Shown here: piece by piece, positions 9,425 through 18,530 of the stretch
How the letters are laid out: the number at the start of each line of letters is the position of its first letter
How positions within the stretch are numbered: position 1 is the stretch's first letter
From: Gordonia hongkongensis
GTDB taxonomy: Bacteria > Actinomycetota > Actinomycetes > Mycobacteriales > Mycobacteriaceae
DNA: 64,000 nucleotides
Assembly (NCBI RefSeq): GCF_023078355.1
Contig: NZ_CP095552.1
Coordinates: 3,472,001-3,536,000 of the forward strand
Reading direction: 5' to 3'
Notes under the pieces: model-generated
What the model was told of the DNA's origin: nothing
Database searches by the model: none
The model's input: the letters and a program-made list of their open reading frames with translations, nothing else
Made by a program: the position numbers and the translations under genes

Positions 9425-11188
9425 ATGACGTCCACCACCGACGCCCCCGCCGCTTCCGGTCCGGGTGCACCGAACGACGCTGCCGCTGCAGAGCCGGCCG
9501 CCGCGAAGCCCGCGCGCCCGGCCCGCAAGGCTCGTCCGACCAAGCGCCGCGCCGAGGGTCAGTGGAAGCTCGGTTATCGCGAGCCGCTGAACCCCAACGA
9601 GCAGGTCAAGAAGGACGACAACCCGCTCAACGTGCGTGCGCGCATCGAGAACATCTATTCCAAGCAGGGTTTCGACTCGATCGACAAACAGGACCTGCGC
9701 GGCCGGATGCGCTGGTGGGGTCTCTACACCCAGCGCGCCGAGGGTTACGACGGCACCTGGACCGGCGACGAGAACATCGACATCCTCGAGGACAGCCACT
9801 TCATGATGCGGGTGCGCTGCGACGGCGGTGCGCTCAACGTTGCTCAGCTGCGCACCCTCGGTGAGATCTCCACCGAGTTCGCCCGCGACACCGCCGACCT
9901 CTCCGACCGGGAGAACGTCCAGTACCACTGGATCCGCATCGAGGACGTCCCGACCATCTGGGAGCGCCTCGAGGGCGTGGGGCTGCAGACCACCGAGGCC
10001 TGCGGCGACTGCCCCCGCGTCGTGCTGGGTTCGCCTCTCGCCGGCGAGTCCCTCGACGAGGTCCTCGACCCTACCCCGGCCATCGACGAAATCGTCCGCC
10101 GCTACATCGGCGACCCGAAGTACTCGAACCTGCCGCGCAAGTTCAAGACCGCGATCTCGGGCCAGCAGGACGTGGTCCACGAGATCAACGACGTCGCGTT
10201 CGTCGGCGTCGTGCATCCCGAGCACGGCCCCGGACTGGACCTCTGGGTCGGCGGCGGATTGTCCACCAACCCGATGCTCGCCCAGCGCGTCGGCGCCTGG
10301 GTGCCGCTCGACGAGGTGCCCGACGTCTGGGAGGCCGTGGTCTCGATCTTCCGCGACTACGGGTACCGGCGTCTGCGCGCCAAGGCGCGGCTGAAGTTCC
10401 TCATCAAGGACTGGGGCATCGAGAAGTTCCGCCAGGTGCTCGAGGACGAATACCTGGGGCGCAAGCTGATCGACGGCCCGGCGCCGGAAAAGCCGGAGCG
10501 TCCGATCGACCACATCGGTGTGCAGAAGCTGAGCAACGGACTCAACGCGATCGGCTTCTCCCCCATCGCCGGTCGCGTCTCGGGCACGATCCTGACCAAG
10601 ACCGCCGACGCGGTCGCCGCGGCCGGTTCCGACCGTGTGCGCTTCACCCCGTACCAGAAGCTGATCGTCCTCGACGTCCCCGACGACAAGGTCGAGTGGC
10701 TGATCGACGAGCTCAAGCCGCTCGGCCTGCACGGCCGGCCCACGCGGTGGCGCCGGAACCTGCTGGCGTGCAGCGGCATCGAGTTCTGCAAGCTGTCGTT
10801 CACCGAGACCCGCAAGCGCTCGCAGGTCCTCGCCCCGGAACTGGACGAGCGGCTGGCCGACATCAACGCGAAGCTCGACGTGCCGATCACGGTGAACATC
10901 AACGGCTGCCCCAACTCCTGCGGACGGTCGCAGATCGCCGACATCGGCTTCAAGGGACAGCTCGTCGAGGACGCCGACGGCAACCAGACCGACGGCTTCC
11001 AGGTCCACCTCGGCGGCAGCCTGGGCCTGGACTCGGGTTTCGGTCGCAAGTTGCGCCAGCACAAGGTGCTGGGTACCGAACTGGGCGACTACATCGAGCG
11101 CGTGGTCCGCAACTTCGTCGACCAACGCGAAGAGGGTGAACGGTTCGCGCAGTGGGCCGTTCGTGCCGATGAGGAGGCGCTGCGATGA
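9425..11188 (+). CDS. sir: Assimilatory sulfite reductase (ferredoxin-dependent)
   Basis: 587 residues of the nitrite/sulfite reductase family, reducing sulfite to sulfide. The siroheme/4Fe-4S ligands are visible near the C-terminus as CSGIEFC and, about 45 residues later, NGCPNSCGR. An Ala/Pro-rich N-terminal 40 residues precedes the first ferredoxin-like domain. The start is ATG 9425 with AGGAGA upstream; the ribosome binding site sits in a hairpin. As the first gene of a five-gene run with overlapping starts and stops that includes cysH, cysD and cysN, it is a sulfite rather than nitrite reductase by context. This is the SirA/NirA (Rv2391) position. Confidence 0.93.
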   Translation: MTSTTDAPAASGPGAPNDAAAAEPAAAKPARPARKARPTKRRAEGQWKLGYREPLNPNEQVKKDDNPLNVRARIENIYSKQGFDSIDKQDLRGRMRWWGLYTQRAEGYDGTWTGDENIDILEDSHFMMRVRCDGGALNVAQLRTLGEISTEFARDTADLSDRENVQYHWIRIEDVPTIWERLEGVGLQTTEACGDCPRVVLGSPLAGESLDEVLDPTPAIDEIVRRYIGDPKYSNLPRKFKTAISGQQDVVHEINDVAFVGVVHPEHGPGLDLWVGGGLSTNPMLAQRVGAWVPLDEVPDVWEAVVSIFRDYGYRRLRAKARLKFLIKDWGIEKFRQVLEDEYLGRKLIDGPAPEKPERPIDHIGVQKLSNGLNAIGFSPIAGRVSGTILTKTADAVAAAGSDRVRFTPYQKLIVLDVPDDKVEWLIDELKPLGLHGRPTRWRRNLLACSGIEFCKLSFTETRKRSQVLAPELDERLADINAKLDVPITVNINGCPNSCGRSQIADIGFKGQLVEDADGNQTDGFQVHLGGSLGLDSGFGRKLRQHKVLGTELGDYIERVVRNFVDQREEGERFAQWAVRADEEALR

Positions 11189-11964
11189 CCATCGAGACCA
11201 CCACCCGTACGGGCCGGCGCTTCAGCGAGGACCAGCTGCGGGACATCGCCGAGAAGGGTGCTGCGGACCTCGGTTCCGACGCCACCCCGGAGGAATTGAT
11301 CCGCTGGACCGCGCAGACCTTCGGCACCAACTTCGTCGTCGCGTCGAACATGCAGGACGCGGCCCTGGTCGACCTCGCCGTGAAGAACATCGACCGTGAG
11401 TTGCTCGACGGCGACCCGGTCAAGGTGCTCTTCCTCGACACCGGATACCACTTCGCCGAGACCATCGGCACCCGCGACGCCGTCGAGCAGGTGTATAACC
11501 ATTCTGCCCCTCGCTTCGCTCGACCGGGCGTGGAGATGGTGAACCTGACCCCCGAGCACAGCGTCGCCGAGCAGGACGAACTGTTGGGCCGCAACCTCTT
11601 CGCCCGCGACCCGGGCGAATGCTGCCGACTGCGGAAAGTCGTGCCGCTCAAGGCCGGACTCGCCGGGTACGACGCGTGGATCACGGGCATCCGTCGTGTG
11701 GAGGCACCGACTCGGGCCAACGCGCCGCTCATCTCCTTCGACGAGGGCTTCGGACTGGTAAAGATCAACCCGATCGCGGCCTGGTCCGACGAGACGATGC
11801 AGGACTACATCGACACCAACGGCGTGCTGGTGAATCCGCTCGTCGACGAGGGATATCCCTCGATCGGGTGCGCACCGTGCACCGCCAAACCCGAACCCGG
11901 ATCCGATCCGCGCAGCGGCCGCTGGGCCGGTCGCGCCAAGACAGAATGTGGGCTGCACGCATGA
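11185..11964 (+). CDS. cysH: Assimilatory adenylylsulfate/PAPS reductase CysH
   Basis: 259 residues. The adenylyl-binding PP-loop region and FLDTGYHF are present. ECCRLRKVVPL plus GCAPCTAKP supply the paired cysteines of a 4Fe-4S cluster, which points to APS rather than PAPS as substrate. The terminal KTECGLHA carries the catalytic Cys. The start overlaps the sir stop as ATGA. Oddity: residues about 105-118 (YNHSAPRFARPGVEM) look inserted compared with family members, which usually pass almost directly from VY to VNLTPE. The inserted DNA resembles the intergenic repeats of this genome. The core motifs are intact. Confidence 0.93.
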   Translation: MTIETTTRTGRRFSEDQLRDIAEKGAADLGSDATPEELIRWTAQTFGTNFVVASNMQDAALVDLAVKNIDRELLDGDPVKVLFLDTGYHFAETIGTRDAVEQVYNHSAPRFARPGVEMVNLTPEHSVAEQDELLGRNLFARDPGECCRLRKVVPLKAGLAGYDAWITGIRRVEAPTRANAPLISFDEGFGLVKINPIAAWSDETMQDYIDTNGVLVNPLVDEGYPSIGCAPCTAKPEPGSDPRSGRWAGRAKTECGLHA

Positions 11965-12935
11965 CCGTGACCGAAACACCGTCCGTTCCGGCGACGAGCG
12001 GCGCCGCCGCTGCCCAGACGAGCGGCGCCGCCGCGGAGGCCGACGAGTTCACCACACTCGACGCCCTGGAGTCCGAGGCGATCCACATCTTCCGCGAGGT
12101 CGCGGGAGAGTTCGAGCGGCCGGTGATCCTGTTCTCCGGCGGCAAGGACTCCACCGTGCTCCTGCACGTCGCGCTCAAGGCGTTCTGGCCTGCGCCCCTG
12201 CCCTTCTCGCTGCTGCACGTCGACACCGGGCACAACCTGCCCGAGGTCCTCGAGTTCCGTGACCAGGTCGTGGAACGGCACAACCTGCGGCTGCACGTGG
12301 CCAGGGTGGAGGACTACCTCGCGGACGGCCGGCTCACCGAGCGCCCCGACGGGGTCCGCAACCCGCTGCAGACCATCCCCCTGCTCGACGCGATCACCGA
12401 GAACCGTTTCGACGCGGTGTTCGGCGGCGGTCGGCGCGACGAGGAGCGGTCGCGCGCCAAGGAGCGGATCTTCTCGCTGCGCAACGCCTTCGGCCAGTGG
12501 GACCCGAAGCGACAGCGCCCCGAGCTGTGGAACCTCTACAACGGCCGCCACGCCCCGGGTGAGCACGTGCGGGTGTTCCCGCTGTCGAACTGGACCGAGC
12601 TCGACATCTGGCGCTACATCGCTCGCGAGCAGGTGCTCCTCCCGTCGATCTACTACGCCCATGAGCGCGAGGTCTACCAGCGCGACGGCATGTGGATGAC
12701 CTCGGGAGTCTGGGGCGGTCCCCGCGAAGGCGAAGAGGTGCAGCGACTCTCGGTGCGCTACCGCACCGTCGGCGACGGCTCCTCGACCGGCGCGGTCCTC
12801 TCCGACGCCACGGACAACGAGGCCGTGCTCGCCGAGGTCGCCGCGTCGCGGCTGACCGAGCGTGGCGCCACCCGTGGCGACGACCGGGTCTCCGAGGCCG
12901 CCATGGAAGACCGTAAGCGCGAAGGATATTTCTGA
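11961..12935 (+). CDS. cysD: Sulfate adenylyltransferase subunit 2 CysD
   Basis: 324 residues. The PP-loop ATP pyrophosphatase motif ILFSGGKDSTV is clear, followed by LLHVDTGHNLPEV and the region VFGGGRRDEERSRAKERIFS. CysD forms ATP sulfurylase with CysN, making adenylylsulfate from ATP and sulfate. The N-terminal 30 residues are Ala/Thr-rich with a duplicated SGAAA segment and are not part of the conserved core. The start overlaps the cysH stop (ATGA). The end overlaps the cysN start by one base (TGATG). Confidence 0.95.
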   Translation: MTVTETPSVPATSGAAAAQTSGAAAEADEFTTLDALESEAIHIFREVAGEFERPVILFSGGKDSTVLLHVALKAFWPAPLPFSLLHVDTGHNLPEVLEFRDQVVERHNLRLHVARVEDYLADGRLTERPDGVRNPLQTIPLLDAITENRFDAVFGGGRRDEERSRAKERIFSLRNAFGQWDPKRQRPELWNLYNGRHAPGEHVRVFPLSNWTELDIWRYIAREQVLLPSIYYAHEREVYQRDGMWMTSGVWGGPREGEEVQRLSVRYRTVGDGSSTGAVLSDATDNEAVLAEVAASRLTERGATRGDDRVSEAAMEDRKREGYF

Positions 12936-14230
12936 TGAAGCACGCTCCTGATCTCCTCCGCATCGCGACCGCGGGCAGCGTCGACGACGGTAAGTCCACG
13001 CTCGTGGGCCGCCTGCTGTACGACACGAAATCCGTTCTGGCCGACCAGATCGACGCGGTCACGAAGGCGTCGGTGGACCGCGGTCTCGACACCCCGGACC
13101 TGTCGCTGCTCGTCGACGGGCTGCGCGCCGAGCGCGAACAGGGCATCACCATCGATGTCGCCTACCGCTACTTCGCCACCCCCGCGCGCTCGTTCGTGCT
13201 CGCCGACACCCCCGGGCACGTCCAGTACACCCGCAACACGGTGTCGGGTGCGTCGACTGCGCAACTGGTGATCCTGCTCGTCGACGCCCGCACCGGCGTC
13301 GTCGCCCAGACCCGCCGCCACGCCGCGGTGATGGCACTGCTCGGCGTGCCCCAGCTGGTGCTCGCGGTCAACAAGATCGACCTCGTCACCGATCAGGCGT
13401 CGGTGTTCGCCGAGATCTCCGCTGAATTCGCCGATCTCACCCGGTCGCTGGGTTGGTCCGCCGAGCAGGTCACCGCGATCCCGGTGTCGGCGCTGCACGG
13501 CGACAACGTGGCGCACCGCTCGGAGACCACCTCCTTCTACGACGGGCCGACACTCATCGAGCATCTCGAGACCGTGCCCAATCTGTTGGAGCGCAACGAC
13601 GTCGGCCTGCGGTTCCCGGTCCAGTACGTCATCCGTCCCCGCACACCGGAACACCCCGACTACCGCGGTTACGCGGGTCAGATCGCCGCCGGTCGGGTCT
13701 CCGTCGGCGACGAGGTGGTCGTCCTGCCGTCGGGGCAGCGGACCACCGTCAGCAAGATCGACACCGCCGACGGCGAATTGCCCACCGCGCACACCGGACG
13801 CAGTGTCACGATCCTGCTGGCAGACGACGTCGATATCTCGCGCGGTGACCTCATCGCCGCCGCCGCTGACGCCCCGGAACCGTTGCAGCAGTTCAGCGCA
13901 ACGGTCTGCTGGCTCGCCGAGAAGCCCCTGCGCCCGGGCGCTCGCCTGCTCCTCAAGCACGGCACCAAGACCACCCAGGCGATCGTCGGCGCCCTCGACG
14001 CGCTGTTCGACGAGCAGAACCTCGCCCTGATGGAGGCTCCGGAATCGGTGGAACTCAACCAGATCGTGCGTATCTCGGTGCAGACCGCCGAGCCGATCCC
14101 GGCCGACGACTACCAGGTCAACCGGGAGTCGGGCAGCTTCCTGCTCATCGACCCGCAGGGCGGGAACACGCTGGCCGCAGGCCTCGTGGGCGACGCCTTG
14201 GCGCCGCTCCATCTCAAAGAGTTGGTGTGA
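12935..14230 (+). CDS. cysN: Sulfate adenylyltransferase subunit 1 CysN (GTPase)
   Basis: 431 residues of the EF-Tu-like GTPase family. G motifs are GSVDDGKST (P-loop), DTPGHVQYTRN (switch II) and NKIDLV. Two beta-barrel domains follow. CysN couples GTP hydrolysis to sulfate activation by CysD. The length shows it has no fused CysC APS-kinase domain, unlike the mycobacterial CysNC. That agrees with an APS-reducing CysH that does not need PAPS. The start overlaps the cysD stop; the last codon GTG and stop overlap the next start. Confidence 0.95.
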   Translation: MKHAPDLLRIATAGSVDDGKSTLVGRLLYDTKSVLADQIDAVTKASVDRGLDTPDLSLLVDGLRAEREQGITIDVAYRYFATPARSFVLADTPGHVQYTRNTVSGASTAQLVILLVDARTGVVAQTRRHAAVMALLGVPQLVLAVNKIDLVTDQASVFAEISAEFADLTRSLGWSAEQVTAIPVSALHGDNVAHRSETTSFYDGPTLIEHLETVPNLLERNDVGLRFPVQYVIRPRTPEHPDYRGYAGQIAAGRVSVGDEVVVLPSGQRTTVSKIDTADGELPTAHTGRSVTILLADDVDISRGDLIAAAADAPEPLQQFSATVCWLAEKPLRPGARLLLKHGTKTTQAIVGALDALFDEQNLALMEAPESVELNQIVRISVQTAEPIPADDYQVNRESGSFLLIDPQGGNTLAAGLVGDALAPLHLKELV

Positions 14231-14964
14231 CACCGACTCTCGTCCTCGCCGCACACGGCAGTCGCGATCCGCGCTTCGGCGCGACCGCGCGCCGTGTGCG
14301 GAACGCCGTCGCGTCGAGCCTGCCCGGTGTCGAGGTGGTGCTCTCCTATCTCGACCTCGACGAGCCACTCGTGGGCGACGTTCTCGGACAGCTCGACGGG
14401 GCGCATTCGACGCACCACGGTCCGGTCGTCGTACCGATGCTGCTGTCGGCGGGGTACCACCACAAGATCGACCTACCGTCGATCATCGCGTCGCGACGAC
14501 CGACCGCCCGGCAGACCGACGTCATGGGGACCCGGTCGTTGGCCGGGGCACTGGCGGACCGTCTGATCGAGGCCGGCCTCGGCCCGCACGACGGTGTGAT
14601 CCTGTCCGCGGTCGGGTCCCCCGACCCGGCCGCCGATCGTTCGGTGCGCCTACGGGCGATCGAACTGTCGACACGGCTCCACCGTCCGGTCGAGGTGGTC
14701 TTCGCGACCAAGCTGGGGCCGCACGATCGCGCCGTCGTCTCGGCCGTGCGCCGACTCCGCGCCGGCGGTGCCCGACGTATCGCGGTGAGTCCGTACTTCC
14801 TGTCGGCCGGACTGCTCACCGAGCGGGTCGAGTCGGCTCTCGACGCCCTGGTCGACGACACCCTCGTCGCCGGTCCCCTCGGCACCCATCCGGACGTCAT
14901 CGAGGCGATCGGGTCGCTCTACCGCACGGCGGCGGATCAGCGAGTGGTGCCCGCCGGACACTGA
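14227..14964 (+). CDS. Sirohydrochlorin chelatase, CbiX/SirB family
   Basis: 245 residues. The family N-terminus LVLAAHGSRDPR and the metal-binding GYHHKIDLP in the middle identify a class II chelatase. A second similar half (VVFATKLGPHDRAVVSA, then ISPYFLS-like VSPYFLSAGLL) gives the usual pseudo-duplication. It probably inserts Fe into sirohydrochlorin to make the siroheme needed by Sir, so the operon encodes both enzyme and cofactor maturation. The GTG start overlaps the cysN stop (GTGTGA). It is equivalent to che1 (Rv2393) in mycobacteria. Confidence 0.88.
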   Translation: MTPTLVLAAHGSRDPRFGATARRVRNAVASSLPGVEVVLSYLDLDEPLVGDVLGQLDGAHSTHHGPVVVPMLLSAGYHHKIDLPSIIASRRPTARQTDVMGTRSLAGALADRLIEAGLGPHDGVILSAVGSPDPAADRSVRLRAIELSTRLHRPVEVVFATKLGPHDRAVVSAVRRLRAGGARRIAVSPYFLSAGLLTERVESALDALVDDTLVAGPLGTHPDVIEAIGSLYRTAADQRVVPAGH

Positions 14965-14984
14965 GCCGTCCGCTCCTCCCGCTC

Positions 14985-15093
14985 CCTGATCCGAAAGAAC
15001 GACATAGCCATTGCTCCCTGAGGAGCGCCCAGAGCTTGCGGAGGGCCGGAACACCACCCGCTCCCTGAGGAGGCCCGGAGCCTGCGGAGGGCC
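14985..15093 (+). repeat. Intergenic repeat cluster (CTCCCTGAGG family)
   Basis: Two tandem-like copies start CTCCCTGAGG and end GCGGAGGGCC: 15014-15047 (diverged) and 15061-15093. The second matches 32 nt at 22584-22615 exactly in inverted orientation. The preceding stretch TGATCCGAAAGAACGACATA also recurs with two changes at 52330. The gap between the chelatase and the small membrane genes holds nothing else recognisable. Confidence 0.7.
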
Positions 15094-15148
15094 GTCACGA
15101 AGGGGCGCCGAACCCACCGATCAACCGGCGACGACCAGCTCGGGACGC

Positions 15149-15235
15149 TCAGCCCGTGACAAGCCAGGCGATGATGACCAGGACCAGCAGCGCCAGCAGC
15201 GCGAAGGTGACCGGCGAGCGCAGTATCTTCTTCAC
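15149..15235 (-). CDS. 28-residue single-pass membrane peptide
   Basis: A GTG start overlaps the TGA of the upstream membrane gene (GTGA). The peptide begins with a basic Lys-Lys-Ile-Leu-Arg and continues as one hydrophobic helix (TFALLALLVLVIIAWLVTG) to the stop. The coupling and the textbook membrane-anchor composition argue for a real gene, although it is very short. No function is known. It could be a partner of the 66-residue membrane protein. Confidence 0.5.
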   Translation of the reverse strand: MKKILRSPVTFALLALLVLVIIAWLVTG

Positions 15236-15432
15236 AATCCGGTCCCGTCGTCGTCAGCGAAGCGGCGTCGGTCGACCAGCGTGGCAGCGGCGTCGACCAG
15301 CAAACTGAGCACGTAGGCGATGAGGATCGCCACCGGGATCACGACGGCGACGGTCACCAGCAACTGGGGCACGAAGGACAGGCCCGTGAGCCACTCCTCC
15401 ACGCTGTCCCACCAGTCGAAGAACGCCGACAC
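15232..15432 (-). CDS. Small conserved membrane protein
   Basis: 66 residues. An acidic, Trp-rich N-terminus (MSAFFDWWDSVEEW) is followed by one long hydrophobic segment (LVTVAVVIPVAILIAYVLSL) and a charged tail. It sits divergent from the trehalase-type gene, as the small membrane gene Rv2401A sits beside Rv2402 in mycobacteria. Its stop overlaps the start of the 28-residue membrane peptide. Function is unknown. Confidence 0.7.
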   Translation of the reverse strand: MSAFFDWWDSVEEWLTGLSFVPQLLVTVAVVIPVAILIAYVLSLLVDAAATLVDRRRFADDDGTGL

Positions 15433-15583
15433 CTCATCACCCCGTCATCCGTGCATTCGTTCCCGCGGGCAGCCGTATATCCGTCCGCGGCGTCTGCGTC
15501 GCTCCGAGTCCGTGATCACCGCCACTGTCTCCCTCACGGGAGCCGAGTGGCGTCGGCGAGAACCCGTCGCGATGATGGAACTC

Positions 15584-17584
15584 ATGTCTGTCGCAGATGA
15601 CTCCACCGTAACGTCCCTGCCGACCGTGCCGCCGCGGGCATCCGGGACCGCGGCCGACGTCTCCCCGGCGGCTCCTCCGGCTCCGTCGCACACGAGCGCC
15701 TTCCCGCCGATCGGCGACTACGCGTTCCTGTCCGACACCGAGACCAACTGTCTCATCGCGCGCAACGGCTCCGTCGAGTGGATGTGCATACCCCGGCCCG
15801 ATTCACCGAGCGTCTTCGGCGCCATCCTCGACCGTAGTGCCGGCCACTTCCGACTGGCGCCCTACGGCGTGAACGTCCCGGTGGATCGGCGCTACCTGCC
15901 CGGCAGCCTGATGGTCGAGACCACCTGGCAGACCGACACCGGTTGGATCATCGTCCGTGACGCACTGGTCATGGGTCCGTGGCACGACAACGAACGTCGT
16001 TCGAAGACGCACCGCCGGACGCCCACCGACTGGGACGCCGAGCACATCCTGCTGCGCACCGTGCGCTGCGTGTCCGGCACCGTCGAACTGCACATGAGTT
16101 GCGAACCCGCCTTCGACTACCACCGCGGGACGACGAAGTGGGAGTACTCGGGCCCGGCCTACGGCGAGGCGATCGCGACCGCCAAGGACACCGATGCCGA
16201 CACGCCCACCTTGAAACTCACCACGGACCTCCGGCTGGGTCTGGAGGGTCGCGAAGCGCGGGCACGTACCCGGCTCGTCGAAGGCGACAACCGCTTCGTC
16301 GCACTCAGCTGGTCCCGGCAGCCGGCGCCGCAGAACTTCGAGGAAGCCGCCCAGAAGATGTGGGCGACAAGCGAGTCGTGGCGGCAGTGGATCAACATCG
16401 GCAGCTTCCCCGATCATCCGTGGCGCTCACATCTGCAGCGTTCGGCCCTCACGCTGAAGGGACTCACCTACTCCCCGACCGGCGCGCTGCTCGCCGCCGC
16501 GACCACGTCGCTGCCGGAAACGCCTCAGGGCGAGCGCAACTGGGACTACCGCTATGCGTGGGTGCGGGACTCGACCTTCGCCCTGTGGGGTCTGTACACG
16601 CTCGGTCTCGACCGCGAGGCCGACGACTTCTTCTCCTTCATCGCCGATGTCTCGGGCATCACCAACGGGGAACGTCATCCGCTGCAGGTGATGTACGGCG
16701 TCGGCGGCGAACGCACCCTGGAAGAGGAAGAGCTGACCCATCTCTCGGGCTACGACGGCGCCCGGCCGGTCCGTATCGGCAACGGCGCGTACAACCAGGC
16801 ACAGCACGACATCTGGGGCACGATGCTCGACTCGGTGTACCTCAACATCAAGTCGCACGAAGCGGTGCCGGAGACGTTGTGGCCCGTGCTGAAGGCCCAG
16901 GTCGAAGAAGCGATCAAGCACTGGAAGGATCCCGACCGCGGCATCTGGGAGGTGCGCGGGGAGCCGCAGCATTTCACGTCCTCGAAGGTCATGTGCTGGG
17001 TCGCCCTCGACCGCGGGTCACGCCTCGCGACGATGCACGGCGAGCAGGCCCACGCGCGCGAGTGGGCCGCGATCGCGGAGGAGATCAAGGCCGACGTCCT
17101 GGCGCACGGGGTCAACGAGCGCGGGGTGTTCACCCAGCGTTACGGCGACGACGCGCTCGATGCCTCGTTACTACTCGTCCCGCTGCTGCGATTCCTGCCG
17201 CCGGACGACCCCCGGGTGCGCGCAACGGTTCTCGCGATCGCCGACGAACTCACCGAGAACGAACTGGTGCTCCGCTACCGGGTCGAGGAGACCGACGACG
17301 GCCTCAGCGGCGAAGAGGGTACGTTCACCATCTGCTCGTTCTGGCTGGTGTCGGCCCTCGTCGAGATCGGCGAACTGCCACGGGCGAAGACGCTGTGTGA
17401 ACGACTGCTGTCCTACTCGAGCCCGCTCAAGCTGTACGCCGAGGAGATCGACGCCAAGACCGGACAGCACCTCGGCAACTTCCCGCAGGCGTTCACCCAC
17501 CTCGCCCTCATCAACGCGGTGATGCATGTGATCCGCGCCGAGGAAGCCGCCCACCAGGCCACCTTCCAGCCGGCGAATCACTGA
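15584..17584 (+). CDS. Glycoside hydrolase family 15 protein (trehalase-type)
   Basis: About 666 residues. The N-terminal beta-sandwich begins near IGDYAFLSDTETNCLIARNG. The alpha/alpha-barrel includes NWDYRYAWVRDSTFALWGL and NGAYNQAQHDIWGTMLDS, both typical of the actinobacterial GH15 group. Its mycobacterial member is an inverting trehalase. Trehalose is abundant in mycolic-acid bacteria, which makes trehalose hydrolysis plausible, but a glucoamylase-like activity is not excluded. ATG codons at 15572, 15575 and 15584 are all possible starts. The 151-nt gap to the divergent membrane gene must hold both promoters. Confidence 0.85.
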   Translation: MSVADDSTVTSLPTVPPRASGTAADVSPAAPPAPSHTSAFPPIGDYAFLSDTETNCLIARNGSVEWMCIPRPDSPSVFGAILDRSAGHFRLAPYGVNVPVDRRYLPGSLMVETTWQTDTGWIIVRDALVMGPWHDNERRSKTHRRTPTDWDAEHILLRTVRCVSGTVELHMSCEPAFDYHRGTTKWEYSGPAYGEAIATAKDTDADTPTLKLTTDLRLGLEGREARARTRLVEGDNRFVALSWSRQPAPQNFEEAAQKMWATSESWRQWINIGSFPDHPWRSHLQRSALTLKGLTYSPTGALLAAATTSLPETPQGERNWDYRYAWVRDSTFALWGLYTLGLDREADDFFSFIADVSGITNGERHPLQVMYGVGGERTLEEEELTHLSGYDGARPVRIGNGAYNQAQHDIWGTMLDSVYLNIKSHEAVPETLWPVLKAQVEEAIKHWKDPDRGIWEVRGEPQHFTSSKVMCWVALDRGSRLATMHGEQAHAREWAAIAEEIKADVLAHGVNERGVFTQRYGDDALDASLLLVPLLRFLPPDDPRVRATVLAIADELTENELVLRYRVEETDDGLSGEEGTFTICSFWLVSALVEIGELPRAKTLCERLLSYSSPLKLYAEEIDAKTGQHLGNFPQAFTHLALINAVMHVIRAEEAAHQATFQPANH

Positions 17585-17605
17585 GCGCGACGAGCCGAAA
17601 CGCGC

Positions 17606-18517
17606 TCAGTCCAACCGCCAGTCCTCGTAGGCGCGTGGGTCGTTGATCGGTTCGACATGCAGGGTCACGGTGAGATCGTCGACCGCGGCGCGGAGTTCGT
17701 CCTCGATCGTCTCGGCCAGATCGTGCGCGCGCTGCACCGACCAGTCACCGGGGACGAGCATGTGCAACTGGACGAACCGTTCGTGGCCGGCCTCCCGCGT
17801 GCGGACGTCGTGGAAGTCGATCCGGTCGGCGCGGTGACGCGCGAGGACGGCGTCGATCGCGGCGCGCAGGTCGTCGGGCAGCGCCGAGTCCATCAGTCCC
17901 GCACCGGATCGCCAGACCAACCGTCCGCCCACGACGAGGATGTTGGCAGCCACCGCGATGGCGATCAGCGGGTCGAGCGGCAGCCAGCCGGTCACGGCGA
18001 CCAGGAACACACCGACCACCACGCCGGCCGTCGTCCACACGTCGGTCATGAGATGCCGGCCGTCGGCTTCGAGGGTCAGCGACCGATGACGTCGACCGGC
18101 GCGGATGAGCACCCAGCCGACGACCGCGTTGACCACCGTCGCGCCCACCGAGATCGCCAGTCCCATGCCGACTTCGTCCAGTTCCTCCGGGTGGAGCAGG
18201 CGGTCGATGGCCGTCGCGACGATGACGACCGCCGCGACGACGATCATCACCCCCTCGAACACCGCCGACAGGTACTCGGCCTTGGTGTGCCCGAAGTTAT
18301 GGCTCCGGTCCGGTGGCTTCGCCGCCACCCGCAGCGCGACGAACGCACCGATCGCCGCAACGAGGTTGACGGTGGACTCCAGCGCGTCGGAGAGCAGACC
18401 GACCGAGCCGGTGATCCGCCACGCGATCAGTTTGAGACCGATCACGACGATCGCGGTCACGATGCTCAGCACCGCGAACGCCGACAGGTCCCGGCGCGGG
18501 GTGCGCGTCGTCGTCAT
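17606..18517 (-). CDS. Cation diffusion facilitator family transporter
   Basis: 303 residues. About six hydrophobic segments form the first two thirds. The signature SVGLLSDALESTVNLVAA lies in TM2, and NFGHTKAEYLSAVFEG matches the family loop. A cytoplasmic C-terminal domain follows. CDF proteins export divalent cations such as Zn, Fe or Mn by proton exchange; the metal cannot be read from sequence alone. It ends 13 nt after the start of the coding sequence for the M3 peptidase region on the same strand, suggesting a shared transcript. Confidence 0.9.
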   Translation of the reverse strand: MTTTRTPRRDLSAFAVLSIVTAIVVIGLKLIAWRITGSVGLLSDALESTVNLVAAIGAFVALRVAAKPPDRSHNFGHTKAEYLSAVFEGVMIVVAAVVIVATAIDRLLHPEELDEVGMGLAISVGATVVNAVVGWVLIRAGRRHRSLTLEADGRHLMTDVWTTAGVVVGVFLVAVTGWLPLDPLIAIAVAANILVVGGRLVWRSGAGLMDSALPDDLRAAIDAVLARHRADRIDFHDVRTREAGHERFVQLHMLVPGDWSVQRAHDLAETIEDELRAAVDDLTVTLHVEPINDPRAYEDWRLD

Positions 18518-18530
18518 GACCGGGACCCGA

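Noticed and set aside
9314-11125. A long minus-strand frame across sir
   Set aside because: Antisense shadow of a clear sulfite reductase with intact cluster ligands.
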